A stretch of DNA of 64,000 bases from an uncultured Veillonellaceae bacterium (GCA_945867815.1 CAMBIX010000004.1:1-64000), one strand, 5' to 3'. Counted from the stretch's first letter, positions 1-9,469 are shown. The notes: generated by a model not told the origin, from the sequence alone. Numbers and translations: made by a program.

Positions 1-578
<578 letters not shown>

Positions 579-763
579 ATGGAGCTTTTGCTAGCTCGTT
601 TATTCGTTGTTGCTGATTATTATCAGCGGAATTTTGGTTGGTTCTTGTTACAGAACCCGCACTCTGGCTATGTTTATTTCGTCAGAAATAATTACCATAC
701 ATTGTTCAGTTTTCAAAGATCTGCGTCTAGAAGAAGTGGTTACTTCGTCTAGCGACTTTTAGA

Positions 764-792
764 AGTTTACCAGTTAATGACTTGTTTGTCAA
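764..792 (-). promoter_or_regulatory. rrn promoter P2
   Basis: On the minus strand, -35 TTGACA (787-792) and -10 TAAACT (764-769) are separated by exactly 17 bp. It lies about 185 bp upstream of the 16S 5' end and downstream of P1. Between it and 16S is a leader with the CTTTGAAAACTGAACA-like sequence (about 705-720) common in Firmicute rRNA leaders, and a hairpin around 725-755. Confidence 0.8.
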
Positions 793-877
793 GAACTTTT
801 TTCTAAAAGATTTGACTATCAAACCGCTCACTTACTGAATAATCTCATCAGCAACAGGAGCACCTGACAGCTTAGTT

Positions 878-906
878 ATAATACCACGCTGACAAGGTCA
901 TGTCAA
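878..906 (-). promoter_or_regulatory. rrn promoter P1
   Basis: On the minus strand, -35 TTGACA (901-906) and -10 TATTAT (878-883) have a perfect 17-bp spacer. Together with P2 this is the usual tandem promoter arrangement of rRNA operons. The stretch 907-1091 holds nothing else recognisable apart from AT-rich sequence. Confidence 0.82.
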
Positions 907-1091
907 CAAGATATTTTAACTTTTCCCTAAATTACTTTTCATGTACCTTCACTTATAAATAGAATCCACATATAAGCATAAATTTGTCATATATAATCCT
1001 CGTAAGCCTACACAAAAAATAACAAAAGCACATCACCCTTCAAATGAGCGATGTGCTAAGTATAGATTTTTTCTTCAATGAATGCAAGACC

Positions 1092-2018
1092 TTATTTATA
1101 TTCCTTTTCAAAATATATATACGTTTTACGCAAGCCATCCAGCAAAGCCGTTGCCGAACTATAGTGCAAATCTCTTTGCGCCCGATCCGTACTCAATCGC
1201 GAATGCATAATATCTCCTGTACGCGATGGCTTTTTATCTACTTGCAAGTCCTTACCATGAATCAACGACAAATCAGCAACCAACTGATTAACCGACGTTC
1301 CGCATCCAGTAGACACATTATAAACACCACATATATCCTCTTGTTCCAACCCTTTTATATTAGCATCGACTACATCATCTACATAAACAAAGTCCCGCGT
1401 TTGTTTACCACTACCAAATATATATAACATTTGACCCTTCATAATCCGTTTAAGAAAAATACTAATAACGCCACCTTCACCGCTATCACCTTGCCGTGGT
1501 CCATACACATTGGCATAACGATAGCAAATATAAGATAAGCCAAAATTTTCCTTATACAGGCGAAGGTACGATTCAGTCGTTAATTTAGTCAGTCCATAAA
1601 AGGAAGAAGGAACCCCCTGCATGCTTTCATCTAAAGGCAAAGTCGCTAAGTCACCATACACAGCAGCCGAAGAGGGCATAAGAATTTTCTTCACCTTAGT
1701 CTGTAGGCAAGCATTCAATACATTAATAAGCCCCATTAAATTAACATCACAATCAAAAGCAGGGTCTTTCATTGAAGCATCCACCATCGTTTGTGCCGCT
1801 TCATGAAAGACATAATCAGGTTGAAAGGCCTTCATTACATCCAATAACTTAGGTGAACGAATATCCAATTCGATAAAGTCTGCTTTTTCATTAACAAACT
1901 TACGGCTGCCCGTTGATAAGTTATCAATTACCTGTACGGCATGCCCTTCTGTTATCAACCGATCAACCAAATGAGACCCAATAAATCCAGCGCCTCCTGT
2001 TACACAAATGCGTGCCAT
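1092..2018 (-). CDS. NAD-dependent nucleotide-sugar epimerase/dehydratase (extended SDR)
   Basis: About 308 aa. The N-terminal Rossmann motif TGGAGFIGSHL (residues about 7-17) and the catalytic Tyr-x3-Lys (YGLTK, about residues 141-145), preceded by PSSAAVYG, mark an extended short-chain dehydrogenase of the UDP-glucose 4-epimerase/GalE type. Such enzymes interconvert nucleotide sugars for LPS or other surface glycans. The longer reading frame from 2027 puts the AGAAGGG ribosome site directly against the ATG; the start at 2018 (MARICVTGG) gives a 9-nt gap, so I choose it. No polysaccharide genes are adjacent, so the substrate cannot be assigned. Family confidence is high; GalE activity itself is an inference. 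Confidence 0.85.
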   Translation of the reverse strand: MARICVTGGAGFIGSHLVDRLITEGHAVQVIDNLSTGSRKFVNEKADFIELDIRSPKLLDVMKAFQPDYVFHEAAQTMVDASMKDPAFDCDVNLMGLINVLNACLQTKVKKILMPSSAAVYGDLATLPLDESMQGVPSSFYGLTKLTTESYLRLYKENFGLSYICYRYANVYGPRQGDSGEGGVISIFLKRIMKGQMLYIFGSGKQTRDFVYVDDVVDANIKGLEQEDICGVYNVSTGCGTSVNQLVADLSLIHGKDLQVDKKPSRTGDIMHSRLSTDRAQRDLHYSSATALLDGLRKTYIYFEKEYK

Positions 2019-2114
2019 CTTCAACATCCCTTCTACTGCCTAGCATCAATAGCTAATCATCTAATAACCGGCTAACACTTACCGACTCATCGATTAGCTA
2101 GTTACCTGCTCAAA

Positions 2115-2143
2115 TTGCACTCATAACGTACGATATATATAAC
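2115..2143 (+). promoter_or_regulatory. promoter of the corrinoid adenosyltransferase gene
   Basis: -35 TTGCAC (2115-2120), 17-bp spacer, -10 TATAAC (2138-2143). It lies about 80 bp before the start codon at 2222, upstream of the pair of AACTATAGTT palindromes. Confidence 0.55.
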
Positions 2144-2173
2144 CCATTATAGCAGAATGCTGCAAAAAAGAAT

Positions 2174-2200
2174 AAACTATAGTTAAATAAAACTATAGTT
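2174..2200 (+). promoter_or_regulatory. two identical palindromic boxes, operator candidate
   Basis: The 11-mer AAACTATAGTT occurs at 2174-2184 and 2190-2200, 16 bp apart, between the promoter and the ribosome site (AAAGGAG). Each contains the perfect 10-bp palindrome AACTATAGTT, and a partial third (ACTATA) follows. Position in the 5' UTR suggests a repressor site or paired hairpins. No known regulator is recognised. Confidence 0.4.
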
Positions 2201-2221
2201 TACTATAAAGGAGACCTAACT

Positions 2222-2800
2222 ATGAAAGGATATATTCAAATCTACACTGGTCAAGGAAAAGGGAAAACAACCGCCGCCATCGGCCTAGCCATTCGTGCTG
2301 CTGGTGCTGGTAAACGCGTGCTTTTTTTGCAATTCATGAAATCAAATGTATATCACGAGCAACCTATACTCACTTCGATTCCTAACATCACCTTGCAAAC
2401 CGTAGGTAAACCCTTTTTTATTATCCCTGAAGGACTAAAAGATAAGAAAGAATTAGAAACGTGGGGCAATGACGTAGTCACTTTCCCAAAAGGCCATCCC
2501 CCTGTAAGTTATATCCATCTAATTGAAAAAGGACTCAACTTAGCCAAATCCGCTATTAGCTCTGACAACTACGACGTCATCATTTTAGATGAATTTTGCG
2601 TCGCCCTCCTCTTTAATCTCATCACCCGTGAACAGGCAGAAGAACTACTTAGCCTTAAATCACCAAGTCTTGAACTTGTTTTTACAGGCCGAGGCGCTCC
2701 TGATTGGCTAATCGATAAAGCCGACCTAGTCACCAACATGCAGGAAATAAAACACTATTATACTAAAGGCGTGCTAGCTCGCGATGGCATTGAACGTTAA
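2222..2800 (+). CDS. cobO: ATP:corrinoid adenosyltransferase (CobA/CobO/BtuR family)
   Basis: 192 aa, the normal length. A P-loop TGQGKGKTTAAIG sits at residues 9-21, ILDEFCVALLFN (about 122-133) is the family's Walker B-like segment, and FTGRGAPDWL (about 158-167) and the ending KGVLARDGIER are typical of the family. It transfers the adenosyl group of ATP to the cobalt of cob(I)alamin or cobinamide, giving adenosylcobalamin. This fits an anaerobe using B12-dependent mutases. It is a single gene with its own promoter and tandem palindromes upstream, not part of a cob cluster here. No cobalamin riboswitch is visible upstream. Confidence 0.93.
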   Translation: MKGYIQIYTGQGKGKTTAAIGLAIRAAGAGKRVLFLQFMKSNVYHEQPILTSIPNITLQTVGKPFFIIPEGLKDKKELETWGNDVVTFPKGHPPVSYIHLIEKGLNLAKSAISSDNYDVIILDEFCVALLFNLITREQAEELLSLKSPSLELVFTGRGAPDWLIDKADLVTNMQEIKHYYTKGVLARDGIER

Positions 2801-2945
2801 TCACCACTCATTTTGGCCCATCTCATTAATCATCTATTAGCTCTATCTATATAAAAACAAAAATATTACTTATATAGCCTTCCCTAAACCCGCTAAATAT
2901 GTTACAATAAAAGGTGTATATATAAATAAGGGAAGGAGCCATTTT

Positions 2946-4427
2946 ATGCATTCACAATTGTCAATCATCATTGCCTTTGCTGTCTATTTAGGCTTAATGA
3001 TGTATATCGGTATGTACTATTACCGTCGTTCAAAAAAACTCAGCGACTATATTCTAGGAGGCCGACAGCTAGGCCCCTGGATTACATCCATGAGTGCTGA
3101 AGCCTCTGATATGAGTGGTTGGATGCTTATGGGACTGCCTGGTTTCGCCTATACGACAGGTATCTCCGCCATTTGGATTGCCATTGGCCTAGCTGGAGGC
3201 ACTTATTTAAATTGGGCTTTCGTATCCAAACGTTTGCGCAACCATACGGAAGTGGCTAACGATAGTCTAACCATTCCAGATTACTTTAAAAATCGCTTTC
3301 ACGACACCAGTAAAATTCTGCCTATTATATCAGCCATTTTTATCGTTATTTTCTTCTTGATTTATACAGCGTCTGGTTTCGTCGCTGGCGGTAAGTTATT
3401 TACAACTATATTTGGTCTTGACTACACCACCTCCCTACTTATTACGGCTGGCGTTGTTGTCTTTTACACCTTTCTCGGCGGCTTCCTTGCTGTGAGTTGG
3501 ACCGATTTCATCCAAGGCATGATGATGTTCTTCGCCATCCTAGTTGTTCCCGTAACAGCCGTAGCCCTCATGCACGGTCCTTTCGATACAGCCAGTCTCA
3601 TTGCTCACGAGTTTCCGTCTGGCTTAACCCTCTTTGGAGCCTACCCTACAGTAAGCGCCTTAGTTATTGCGACGATTTCCTCGTTAGCTTGGGGTCTAGG
3701 CTATTTCGGTCAGCCACACATTTTGGTTCGTTTTATGGCCATCTCTGATGCGAAAGAATTAAAAAAAGCCACCCATATTGCTATGACTTGGGTTATTATC
3801 TCCCTGTCTGCTGCTGTGTCTGTTGGACTCGTCGGTCATGTCTTCTTATCCAAAACCCTACTAGGCCCAGAATCAGAAACAGTCTTTCTAGTTATGACAG
3901 AACAAATCTTCCCGACCTTCGTTGCCGGCCTTATTTGCTCGGCTGTTTTGGCAGCTATTATGAGTACAGCCTCTGCCCAGCTCCTAGTTACAGCCTCTTC
4001 TGTATCGCAAGACTTATACCGTAACCTAGTTCATAAAAAAGCCACTGATAAAGAACTTATCTTCGTCAGTCGAGCTATTGTCTTATTAGTCGCTCTTGGA
4101 TCTATCATTATCGCCCTTAACCCAGATAGCTATATCTTGCGCATGGTAGCCTATGCTTGGGCTGGTTTTGGTGCTGCCTTTGGTCCAGCCATTCTTATTT
4201 CTCTTTTCTGGCGTCGTATGACCCGTTACGGTTGTATAGCAGGTATTATTGTCGGTGGTTTAACCGTCCTGATTTGGAAACAGTTTGCTTGGTTTGGTCT
4301 CTATGAAATTGTTCCTGCCTTCCTTTTCTCCTGCCTAGCTATCCTTATCGTTAGTCTCTTAGATAAAAAGCCAGACAGTCTCATTACTAATGATTTTGAT
4401 AAAGCGCAAAAACTTCACATTCTATAA
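2946..4427 (+). CDS. putP: sodium/proline symporter (SSS family)
   Basis: 493 aa, the usual PutP length. It is strongly hydrophobic with about 12-13 membrane segments. Motifs near the N-terminus (YILGGRQLGPWITSMSAEASD, about residues 36-56, and SGWMLMGLPG just after) match the Na+-binding and substrate region of solute:sodium symporters, as does the later AAIMSTASAQLLVTAS (about 336-351). It imports L-proline with Na+. Ribosome site AAGGAG precedes the ATG. It is monocistronic: three hairpins follow. Proline specificity is assigned from overall resemblance to PutP; other amino-acid substrates are possible. Confidence 0.88.
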   Translation: MHSQLSIIIAFAVYLGLMMYIGMYYYRRSKKLSDYILGGRQLGPWITSMSAEASDMSGWMLMGLPGFAYTTGISAIWIAIGLAGGTYLNWAFVSKRLRNHTEVANDSLTIPDYFKNRFHDTSKILPIISAIFIVIFFLIYTASGFVAGGKLFTTIFGLDYTTSLLITAGVVVFYTFLGGFLAVSWTDFIQGMMMFFAILVVPVTAVALMHGPFDTASLIAHEFPSGLTLFGAYPTVSALVIATISSLAWGLGYFGQPHILVRFMAISDAKELKKATHIAMTWVIISLSAAVSVGLVGHVFLSKTLLGPESETVFLVMTEQIFPTFVAGLICSAVLAAIMSTASAQLLVTASSVSQDLYRNLVHKKATDKELIFVSRAIVLLVALGSIIIALNPDSYILRMVAYAWAGFGAAFGPAILISLFWRRMTRYGCIAGIIVGGLTVLIWKQFAWFGLYEIVPAFLFSCLAILIVSLLDKKPDSLITNDFDKAQKLHIL

Positions 4428-4489
4428 AAAATAGTGCTCATTCCTTTATAAATTTCATTAGTATAATAATAAACTTCTCCTTCCTAATA

Positions 4490-4528
4490 TAGGCTGATAG
4501 GACGAAACATATTGGTCCTATCAGCCTA
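4490..4528 (+). terminator. hairpin downstream of putP
   Basis: A 14-bp perfect stem (4490-4503 with 4515-4528) and an 11-nt loop, lacking a U-run. It is the first of three hairpins stacked between putP and the 55-aa gene. Confidence 0.5.
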
Positions 4529-4552
4529 TCCTATATATACCTCATATAAAAT

Positions 4553-4577
4553 AAGAAGCTATAGCCTATAGCTTCTT
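4553..4577 (+). terminator. hairpin downstream of putP
   Basis: A perfect 12-bp stem AAGAAGCTATAG / CTATAGCTTCTT with a single unpaired base between the arms, followed by TTAAATTT. It is a possible second terminator for putP. Confidence 0.5.
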
Positions 4578-4590
4578 TAAATTTGAAAAA

Positions 4591-4642
4591 GAAATATGAA
4601 AAAGGTCAGACGGACTTTTCCGTCTGACCTTTTTCATATTTC
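4591..4642. terminator. bidirectional terminator between putP and the 55-aa gene
   Basis: A perfect 24-bp inverted repeat (4591-4614 and 4619-4642) around a 4-nt loop. The GC-rich centre GGTCAGACGGA is flanked by A and T runs, so it can terminate both converging genes. Confidence 0.9.
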
Positions 4643-4646
4643 TAAA

Positions 4647-4814
4647 TCACTTAACTAATAATGATTCTTCTGTACGTCTCCGAATCACATCGACAATGGA
4701 TTTTACTTCTTTAAATTCTTCATCTGTTAAGCGAAACGTTCGACCTTTACGTTCTAATTGAGATTTCTTACGCCCTGCACCAGCTCGCCGTCCACCCCAA
4801 TTATTATTATTCAT
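4647..4814 (-). CDS. small basic protein with WGGRRAGAGRK motif, 55 aa
   Basis: A short gene starting at ATG 4814 with a strong ribosome site (AGAGAGGAG) six bases upstream and ending at TGA 4647, immediately before the bidirectional terminator. The protein begins MNNNNWGGRRAGAGRK and continues with a charged, probably helical part ending ESLLVK. The WGGRRAGAGRK start recurs in small phage- or plasmid-associated proteins and may bind DNA, but no function is established. A TATAAT-like -10 lies upstream (4861-4866, minus strand). It could be a solitary antitoxin-like or regulatory protein. Existence is well supported; function is unknown. Confidence 0.75.
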   Translation of the reverse strand: MNNNNWGGRRAGAGRKKSQLERKGRTFRLTDEEFKEVKSIVDVIRRRTEESLLVK

Positions 4815-5149
4815 TTGTTAACTCCTCTCTTTATTATAGATTTATATATCACTTATTTGATTATAGTATATCACAAAAAGGTAAAATATCCTATACCCCT
4901 AGCATAGTTATTAGATATAATGCTTTTATACCTTGGCTCACCCCCCCCCGAATACTATACCCTCTATGTGTATTTTAGTATATGTAACTAATAAGATTAA
5001 TTATTTTAAATCATTTTTTGCGATGAGTCTTTTTTCGTTCTCTCAACTAGTTATCAAGAATAACATCATCTATCAAGCGTCATTATAACTAGCACATCAG
5101 TCAAAACTTTTATTCAAATACCTAATTTATTAAATTAAATAAAGATTAA
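4815..5149. other. intergenic region with a C9 tract
   Basis: 335 bp, AT-rich. It holds the upstream region of the 55-aa gene and an uninterrupted run of nine C at 4941-4949, striking in such AT-rich DNA. Nothing else recognisable. Confidence 0.6.
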
Positions 5150-7036
5150 TTATTCCTTGCGTTCAGCTAATTCCATCCACCGTTCCATAGCTCGATCTAA
5201 TTCATCAGCCGTCTTGGTCCTATCCTTAATCGTTTCTTCCATTTGGCTATAATCAGCTGCTACTTGGTTAAGCATGGCATCATAAGCCTTCATAAGACTT
5301 TCTAATTCGCTAATTTTTTCTTCCAAATTCTTATACTCTTCTTCTTCGGCTAGGGTTAGTGTTTTCTTTTCTTTTCCTTTGTCCAGGCTTCTTCGTTCTT
5401 CTTGTTGACTAGTATCCTTAGCTGACCTTTCCTTACTTTTTGTTTTCTCTAAAGATGGCCCGTCCAAGGTCTCCTTATACTCACTATAGGCACCATGCAC
5501 AATTTTCACTTGCCCTTGTCCTTCAAAGACAAAAAGCTTATCCACAACGCGATCCAAAAAATACCGATCATGACAAACAGTGATAACTACACCACCAAAA
5601 CTATCTAAGAAATCTTCTAAGACTTCCAAGGTAGGAATATCTAAATCATTCGTCGGTTCATCCAGCAAAAGCACATTAGGCGCCCCCATCAAAAGACGCA
5701 GCAAATATAAGCGTCGCCGTTCCCCACCAGATAATTTAGACAATAAAACACCTTGCCGCTCCCGTGGGAAAAGAAAACGTTCCAGCATTTGTCCAGCACT
5801 AGCCGTTGTTCCGTCACCTAAAGGCAAATAAGGATGATCTTCTTTAATATAATCAAGTACCCGCATAGATGGATCCACTGACGGTACTTCTTGCGTAAAA
5901 TGAGCAATCTTAACCGTCTCTCCACAGCCAACCGAACCACCCGTTGGACTTAATTTACCATCTAAAAGCTTCAAAAAAGTAGACTTTCCTATTCCATTAG
6001 GTCCGACAATACCAATCCGGTCATGCCGACATACATGATAAGTAAAATGAGAAATAATTGGTTTTTCCTTATCATAGGCAAAAGATAAATCTTCTATATC
6101 AAAAATCATCTTACCTAAGCGACTTTTCAAGGCAATGGGATCTAACGTATTAACCTTAGCCAGCTTTTCCTGTTTTTGTAAGGCCTCAAAGCGCTGCAAA
6201 CGCGCCTTTTGCTTGGTTGACCGTGCTTGCGCCCCTCGCCGCACCCAAACAAGTTCTCGCTTTAAAAACTGCCGCCGTTTTTCTTCCATGCTGGCCTGTC
6301 GTTCTTCACGGTCTGCTTTTAGACTTAAAAAATCTTCATACGTACCTGAGTAGGTATAAAAATGCTTACGATCTAATTCTAAGATGCCATTACAGACCGC
6401 ATTTAAGAAATATCTATCATGAGTACTAACTAATAAGCCTCCCTTTCGATTTTGTAGGTAGCTTTCTAACCATGCAATGCCTGATTCGTCTAGGTGATTA
6501 GTCGGTTCATCTAACAAGAGTAAATCACAAGGATAGAGTAAGGCTTGCCCCAAAGCAATCCGTCGTTTTTGCCCACCCGATAATTGACCAGCTAATTGAT
6601 TTACATTCTGAAAACCTAATTCATCTAGTATTATCTTGGCCTCTTGTTCAACCTGCCAGCCCCCTTCTGTATCCATTCGATTCAATAGGTTCATATATCT
6701 ATCTGACGTAGTATCCCGACGCCCTTCTGCTTCAAAAGACCGAACCAACTTTAACAAGGGATGCTCACCTAACAATATATTTTCTAACAGTGTCGCGTCC
6801 GCCTCAATAAAAGGCTGCTGTGACATATAGTAAACAGAGGCTTTACCATTACGCTCAATTATCCCTTTATCAGGAATATCTTGGCCAGCTAATAAACGCA
6901 AAAAAGTAGACTTTCCCGTCCCATTAACACCAATTAAGCCTAAACGACTATCTGACGTAATGGATACATTAACACCAGTAAATAACACTCTTGTCCCATA
7001 AGATTTTTCCACATCCCGCATGGTCACTATATTCAT
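5150..7036 (-). CDS. ABC-F family ATPase (Uup/YdiF-like)
   Basis: 628 aa with two ABC ATPase domains and no membrane segments, the ABC-F layout. Domain 1 has Walker A GVNGTGKS (about residues 36-43) and signature LSGGQKRR with LLLDEPTNHLD. Domain 2 has GPNGIGKS (about 345-352), signature LSGGERRR and LLLDEPTNDLD. A charged linker lies between the domains. The C-terminal 100 residues are a K/E-rich predicted coiled coil, as in Uup. ABC-F proteins bind the ribosome E site and affect translation; Uup also acts on branched DNA. Ribosome site GAGGAGA, ATG 7036. A single gene, with no antibiotic-resistance context. Confidence 0.9.
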   Translation of the reverse strand: MNIVTMRDVEKSYGTRVLFTGVNVSITSDSRLGLIGVNGTGKSTFLRLLAGQDIPDKGIIERNGKASVYYMSQQPFIEADATLLENILLGEHPLLKLVRSFEAEGRRDTTSDRYMNLLNRMDTEGGWQVEQEAKIILDELGFQNVNQLAGQLSGGQKRRIALGQALLYPCDLLLLDEPTNHLDESGIAWLESYLQNRKGGLLVSTHDRYFLNAVCNGILELDRKHFYTYSGTYEDFLSLKADREERQASMEEKRRQFLKRELVWVRRGAQARSTKQKARLQRFEALQKQEKLAKVNTLDPIALKSRLGKMIFDIEDLSFAYDKEKPIISHFTYHVCRHDRIGIVGPNGIGKSTFLKLLDGKLSPTGGSVGCGETVKIAHFTQEVPSVDPSMRVLDYIKEDHPYLPLGDGTTASAGQMLERFLFPRERQGVLLSKLSGGERRRLYLLRLLMGAPNVLLLDEPTNDLDIPTLEVLEDFLDSFGGVVITVCHDRYFLDRVVDKLFVFEGQGQVKIVHGAYSEYKETLDGPSLEKTKSKERSAKDTSQQEERRSLDKGKEKKTLTLAEEEEYKNLEEKISELESLMKAYDAMLNQVAADYSQMEETIKDRTKTADELDRAMERWMELAERKE

Positions 7037-7389
7037 AAAATCTCCTCAATATATGGCAGGCAAAACCTAACGTATTAAGTCTTACCAAGCTAACTATATA
7101 ACGACTATAGCCTATCCGTTTACTCGCTAATTAACAGCTAATAGAAAAGTCCCTTAATCTATGGACTTCCAAGGCCTTATAAAGGATAGACCCTACTAAC
7201 TATTTATAATAGCATACTCAAGCACCCTAGACGATAGCCCCTTATATTTAGCCTGTACACGAGGATTAGATACTACTTTACCATAAATCAACTACGTCCC
7301 CTATGTGATCCATAACAAGTATTTGACATTCCCTCCCGTCTAACGTACAATGCAAGTAATTACAATTTGTAGTATATAAGGAGGCTGTT
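7037..7389. other. divergent intergenic region with one promoter
   Basis: 353 bp between the divergent ABC-F gene and the small acidic gene. Apart from the promoter at 7323-7351 I see no gene or repeat. Confidence 0.6.
7323..7351 (+). promoter_or_regulatory. promoter of the 107-aa acidic protein gene
   Basis: Consensus -35 TTGACA (7323-7328), 17-bp spacer and -10 TACAAT (7346-7351), about 38 bp before the start codon. Confidence 0.75.
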
Positions 7390-7713
7390 ATGGACGGCGA
7401 CGCGGTAGAATCTTATTTTGAGCCCCTGGGTTTCGAATGGGCCCACATTGATGATGAAGAAACTCTTTGCTATAGCTTTGATGATCAAGGTCTATATGCA
7501 ACGGTAACAGATGATATGGGACGTATTCCCGAATCTTTAGATACGCCTATTATTTTTACTGTCTACGACGACAATGATTCCTTTCAATGGAGTGTTACTT
7601 TAGATAAGGCAGACGATTTAGGCGATGTCTTTGCCCGCTCAGAAAATACAGATGAACTACTAGCTACCTTGCAAGATATCCGGCAAGAACATATTGAACA
7701 CTTTAATTCTTAA
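7390..7713 (+). CDS. small acidic protein of unknown function, 107 aa
   Basis: 107 aa, very acidic (many D and E), no signal peptide or membrane segment. It alternates short predicted strands (ETLCYSFDDQGLYATVTDD, FTVYDDNDSFQWSVTL) with a C-terminal helix, suggesting a small alpha/beta cytosolic domain. A consensus promoter, an AAGGAGG ribosome site and a terminator overlapping the convergent gene's end support it as a real, independently transcribed gene. I do not recognise the family with certainty. Confidence 0.75.
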   Translation: MDGDAVESYFEPLGFEWAHIDDEETLCYSFDDQGLYATVTDDMGRIPESLDTPIIFTVYDDNDSFQWSVTLDKADDLGDVFARSENTDELLATLQDIRQEHIEHFNS

Positions 7714-7724
7714 TACATAGGTAT

Positions 7725-7767
7725 AAAAAAATGTCGTAAGATTTAATTATCTTACGACATTTTTTTT
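7725..7767. terminator. bidirectional terminator
   Basis: Stem ATGTCGTAAGAT (7731-7742) with ATCTTACGACAT (7749-7760), flanked by A6 and T8. It serves the acidic-protein gene on the plus strand and the glycosyltransferase gene on the minus strand, whose stop codon (7752-7754) lies inside the stem. Confidence 0.9.
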
Positions 7768-8873
7768 GTTAAGAAAGTCTCTATAGCCTGAATCACATTA
7801 GCCGCACCATTAACCTGCCACTCTTTCTCCCTTCGCGACATACCTATAAGCTTCTTCTCATCAGCTAATAAGGCGGTAACTACATCTTCTAGGTTGTGAA
7901 TATCCCTAGCCCAGCGACCATAGCCAGCCTCTTCCATAAAAGCTGCATTAGCCTCTTCTTGCCCAGGGATAGCATCAAATAGGACCATAGGCAGACCAAC
8001 CGTTATAGCCTCCATACAGGTTAAAGCCCCTGGTTTCGTCACGAGAAGGGCAGCCTCCTGCATAAGCTGTGGGATTTCTGTACTATACCCATATACGACC
8101 ATCGGCGTGTGTAACTTTTGTTTTAAAGCCACTAACATATTATACAAAGAGGCATTATGTCCACTAATAACAATAAGTTCATCAATTTGCTTGACCTTAT
8201 CTAAGCGCTCCAATATGGTCTCATAGGAACCTAAGCCTAAACCGCCACCCATTAATAATACTTTTACCGGTCGACTTAAACTGTAATTCTCTTTCTTAGC
8301 GGTAAAGAAAACAGATTTTACAGGAATTCCTGTAACCACAATCTTATCCCTAGGAATCCCAGTCCTATGCAAAGGAGCTACCATATGGTCAGCTCCCACG
8401 CAGTATAAGTCAATTTCCTTATAACGCCACAAGGAATGAACCGTAAAGTCTGTAATCATAGCAACCAAAGGGACAGATATGAGTTTTTGCCGTTTTAAGA
8501 TACTAGCTGCCCCACAAGGAAAGGGATGGGTCATGACCACAATATCAGGATTTTCTTGGCGAATTAAGCGTAACATACGGTTTTTCATAGCCCAAGATAT
8601 GCCTGTCTGTAAAACGCTACCCTTTCTATCCTTTTGCGTAAAGCGGTAAAACATATCATAGAGCATAGGAAATACATCAATAACCTTAATATAGGTTTCT
8701 TTCATAATCTTATCAATGGACAAACTGTCCTGCTCGATAAAATCAACATGACGAATCTCTGCATCTGGATATTTCCGACGCCAATATTCTTCAATCGCCA
8801 AAGCTGCCTGTGTATGCCCAGTTCCAATAGAAACAGACACCAATAAAATCCGGCGTGGCTTTACCAAATTCAT
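7752..8873 (-). CDS. glycosyltransferase, MGDG synthase/UgtP-like
   Basis: 373 aa. The N-terminal SVSIGTGHTQAALAI (residues about 12-26) is the acceptor-domain signature of MGDG synthase and diacylglycerol glucosyltransferase (GT28-like). The C-terminal half has KPGALTCMEAITVGLPMVL (about 281-299), the nucleotide-sugar-binding segment. It likely transfers a sugar from UDP-sugar to a membrane lipid at the cytoplasmic face. The longer frame from 8897 is rejected: GAAAGGAG lies inside it, 7 nt before the ATG at 8873 (MNLVKP). Substrate is inferred from the family only; processivity cannot be told. Confidence 0.85.
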   Translation of the reverse strand: MNLVKPRRILLVSVSIGTGHTQAALAIEEYWRRKYPDAEIRHVDFIEQDSLSIDKIMKETYIKVIDVFPMLYDMFYRFTQKDRKGSVLQTGISWAMKNRMLRLIRQENPDIVVMTHPFPCGAASILKRQKLISVPLVAMITDFTVHSLWRYKEIDLYCVGADHMVAPLHRTGIPRDKIVVTGIPVKSVFFTAKKENYSLSRPVKVLLMGGGLGLGSYETILERLDKVKQIDELIVISGHNASLYNMLVALKQKLHTPMVVYGYSTEIPQLMQEAALLVTKPGALTCMEAITVGLPMVLFDAIPGQEEANAAFMEEAGYGRWARDIHNLEDVVTALLADEKKLIGMSRREKEWQVNGAANVIQAIETFLTKKMS

Positions 8874-8932
8874 AGACTCGCTCCTTTCTGTGCACATCTT
8901 TTACTAGTATAGCACATTCCTACCCTACCTAA

Positions 8933-8960
8933 AAGAAAAAGACCTCCGAAGAGGTCTCTT
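8933..8960 (-). terminator. terminator of the HU gene
   Basis: On the minus strand AGACCTC-TTCG-GAGGTCT is followed by a U-rich run. The 7-bp stem has a UUCG tetraloop and sits 15 bp after the HU stop codon. Confidence 0.88.
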
Positions 8961-8975
8961 ACAAGGTAAGCTATC

Positions 8976-9254
8976 TTATTTGTTGTTTACCAAATCTTTT
9001 AACTGTTTACCAGCTTTGAAAGCAGGCGATTTGGAAGCAGCAATTTTAATTGTCTGACCATTTTGTGGGTTGCGGCCTTCACGAGCAGAACGTTCACGTA
9101 CTTCGAAAGTACCAAAACCAATTACCTGTACTTTTTCACCTTTAGCTAATTCAGATGCTACTGTATCAAAAACGGCTTTAACTGCTTTTTCAGCATCTTT
9201 TTTAGTTAACTCAGCTTGTTGAGCTACACTTGCGATTAATTCTGTTTTATTCAT
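8976..9254 (-). CDS. hup: DNA-binding protein HU
   Basis: 92 aa, the standard HU length. It starts [13 protein letters not shown], carries the DNA-binding arm [18 protein letters not shown] (about residues 47-64) and ends [13 protein letters not shown]. It is a histone-like dimer that bends and compacts DNA. It has its own promoter (9362-9390), a roughly 100-nt 5' leader, a GGGAGG ribosome site and a terminator: an independent, probably abundant transcript. Confidence 0.97.
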   Translation of the reverse strand: MNKTELIASVAQQAELTKKDAEKAVKAVFDTVASELAKGEKVQVIGFGTFEVRERSAREGRNPQNGQTIKIAASKSPAFKAGKQLKDLVNNK

Positions 9255-9361
9255 GACAGAACCTCCCTTAATACATGTTTACTGCATTTCATGTATGTCG
9301 GTAAAACCCACAATACACTAAATGACTTACTTCTAATACGCGTCACGCGTTATCTTCGACT

Positions 9362-9390
9362 ATTCTATACCATAAAAAGAGATTAATCAA
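9362..9390 (-). promoter_or_regulatory. promoter of hup
   Basis: -35 TTGATT (9385-9390), 17-bp spacer, -10 TAGAAT (9362-9367) on the minus strand. Confidence 0.6.
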
Positions 9391-9469
9391 GGAATTTAGC
9401 GAATTTATAGGCTATAAAGCCCCTTTTTTCGCAATTTTCACCCTATTTTCATACATCTTGCCCCTTAAC

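Noticed and set aside
2040-2221. Cobalamin riboswitch before cobO
   Set aside because: The B12-box and core are not visible, and the 5' UTR is too short.
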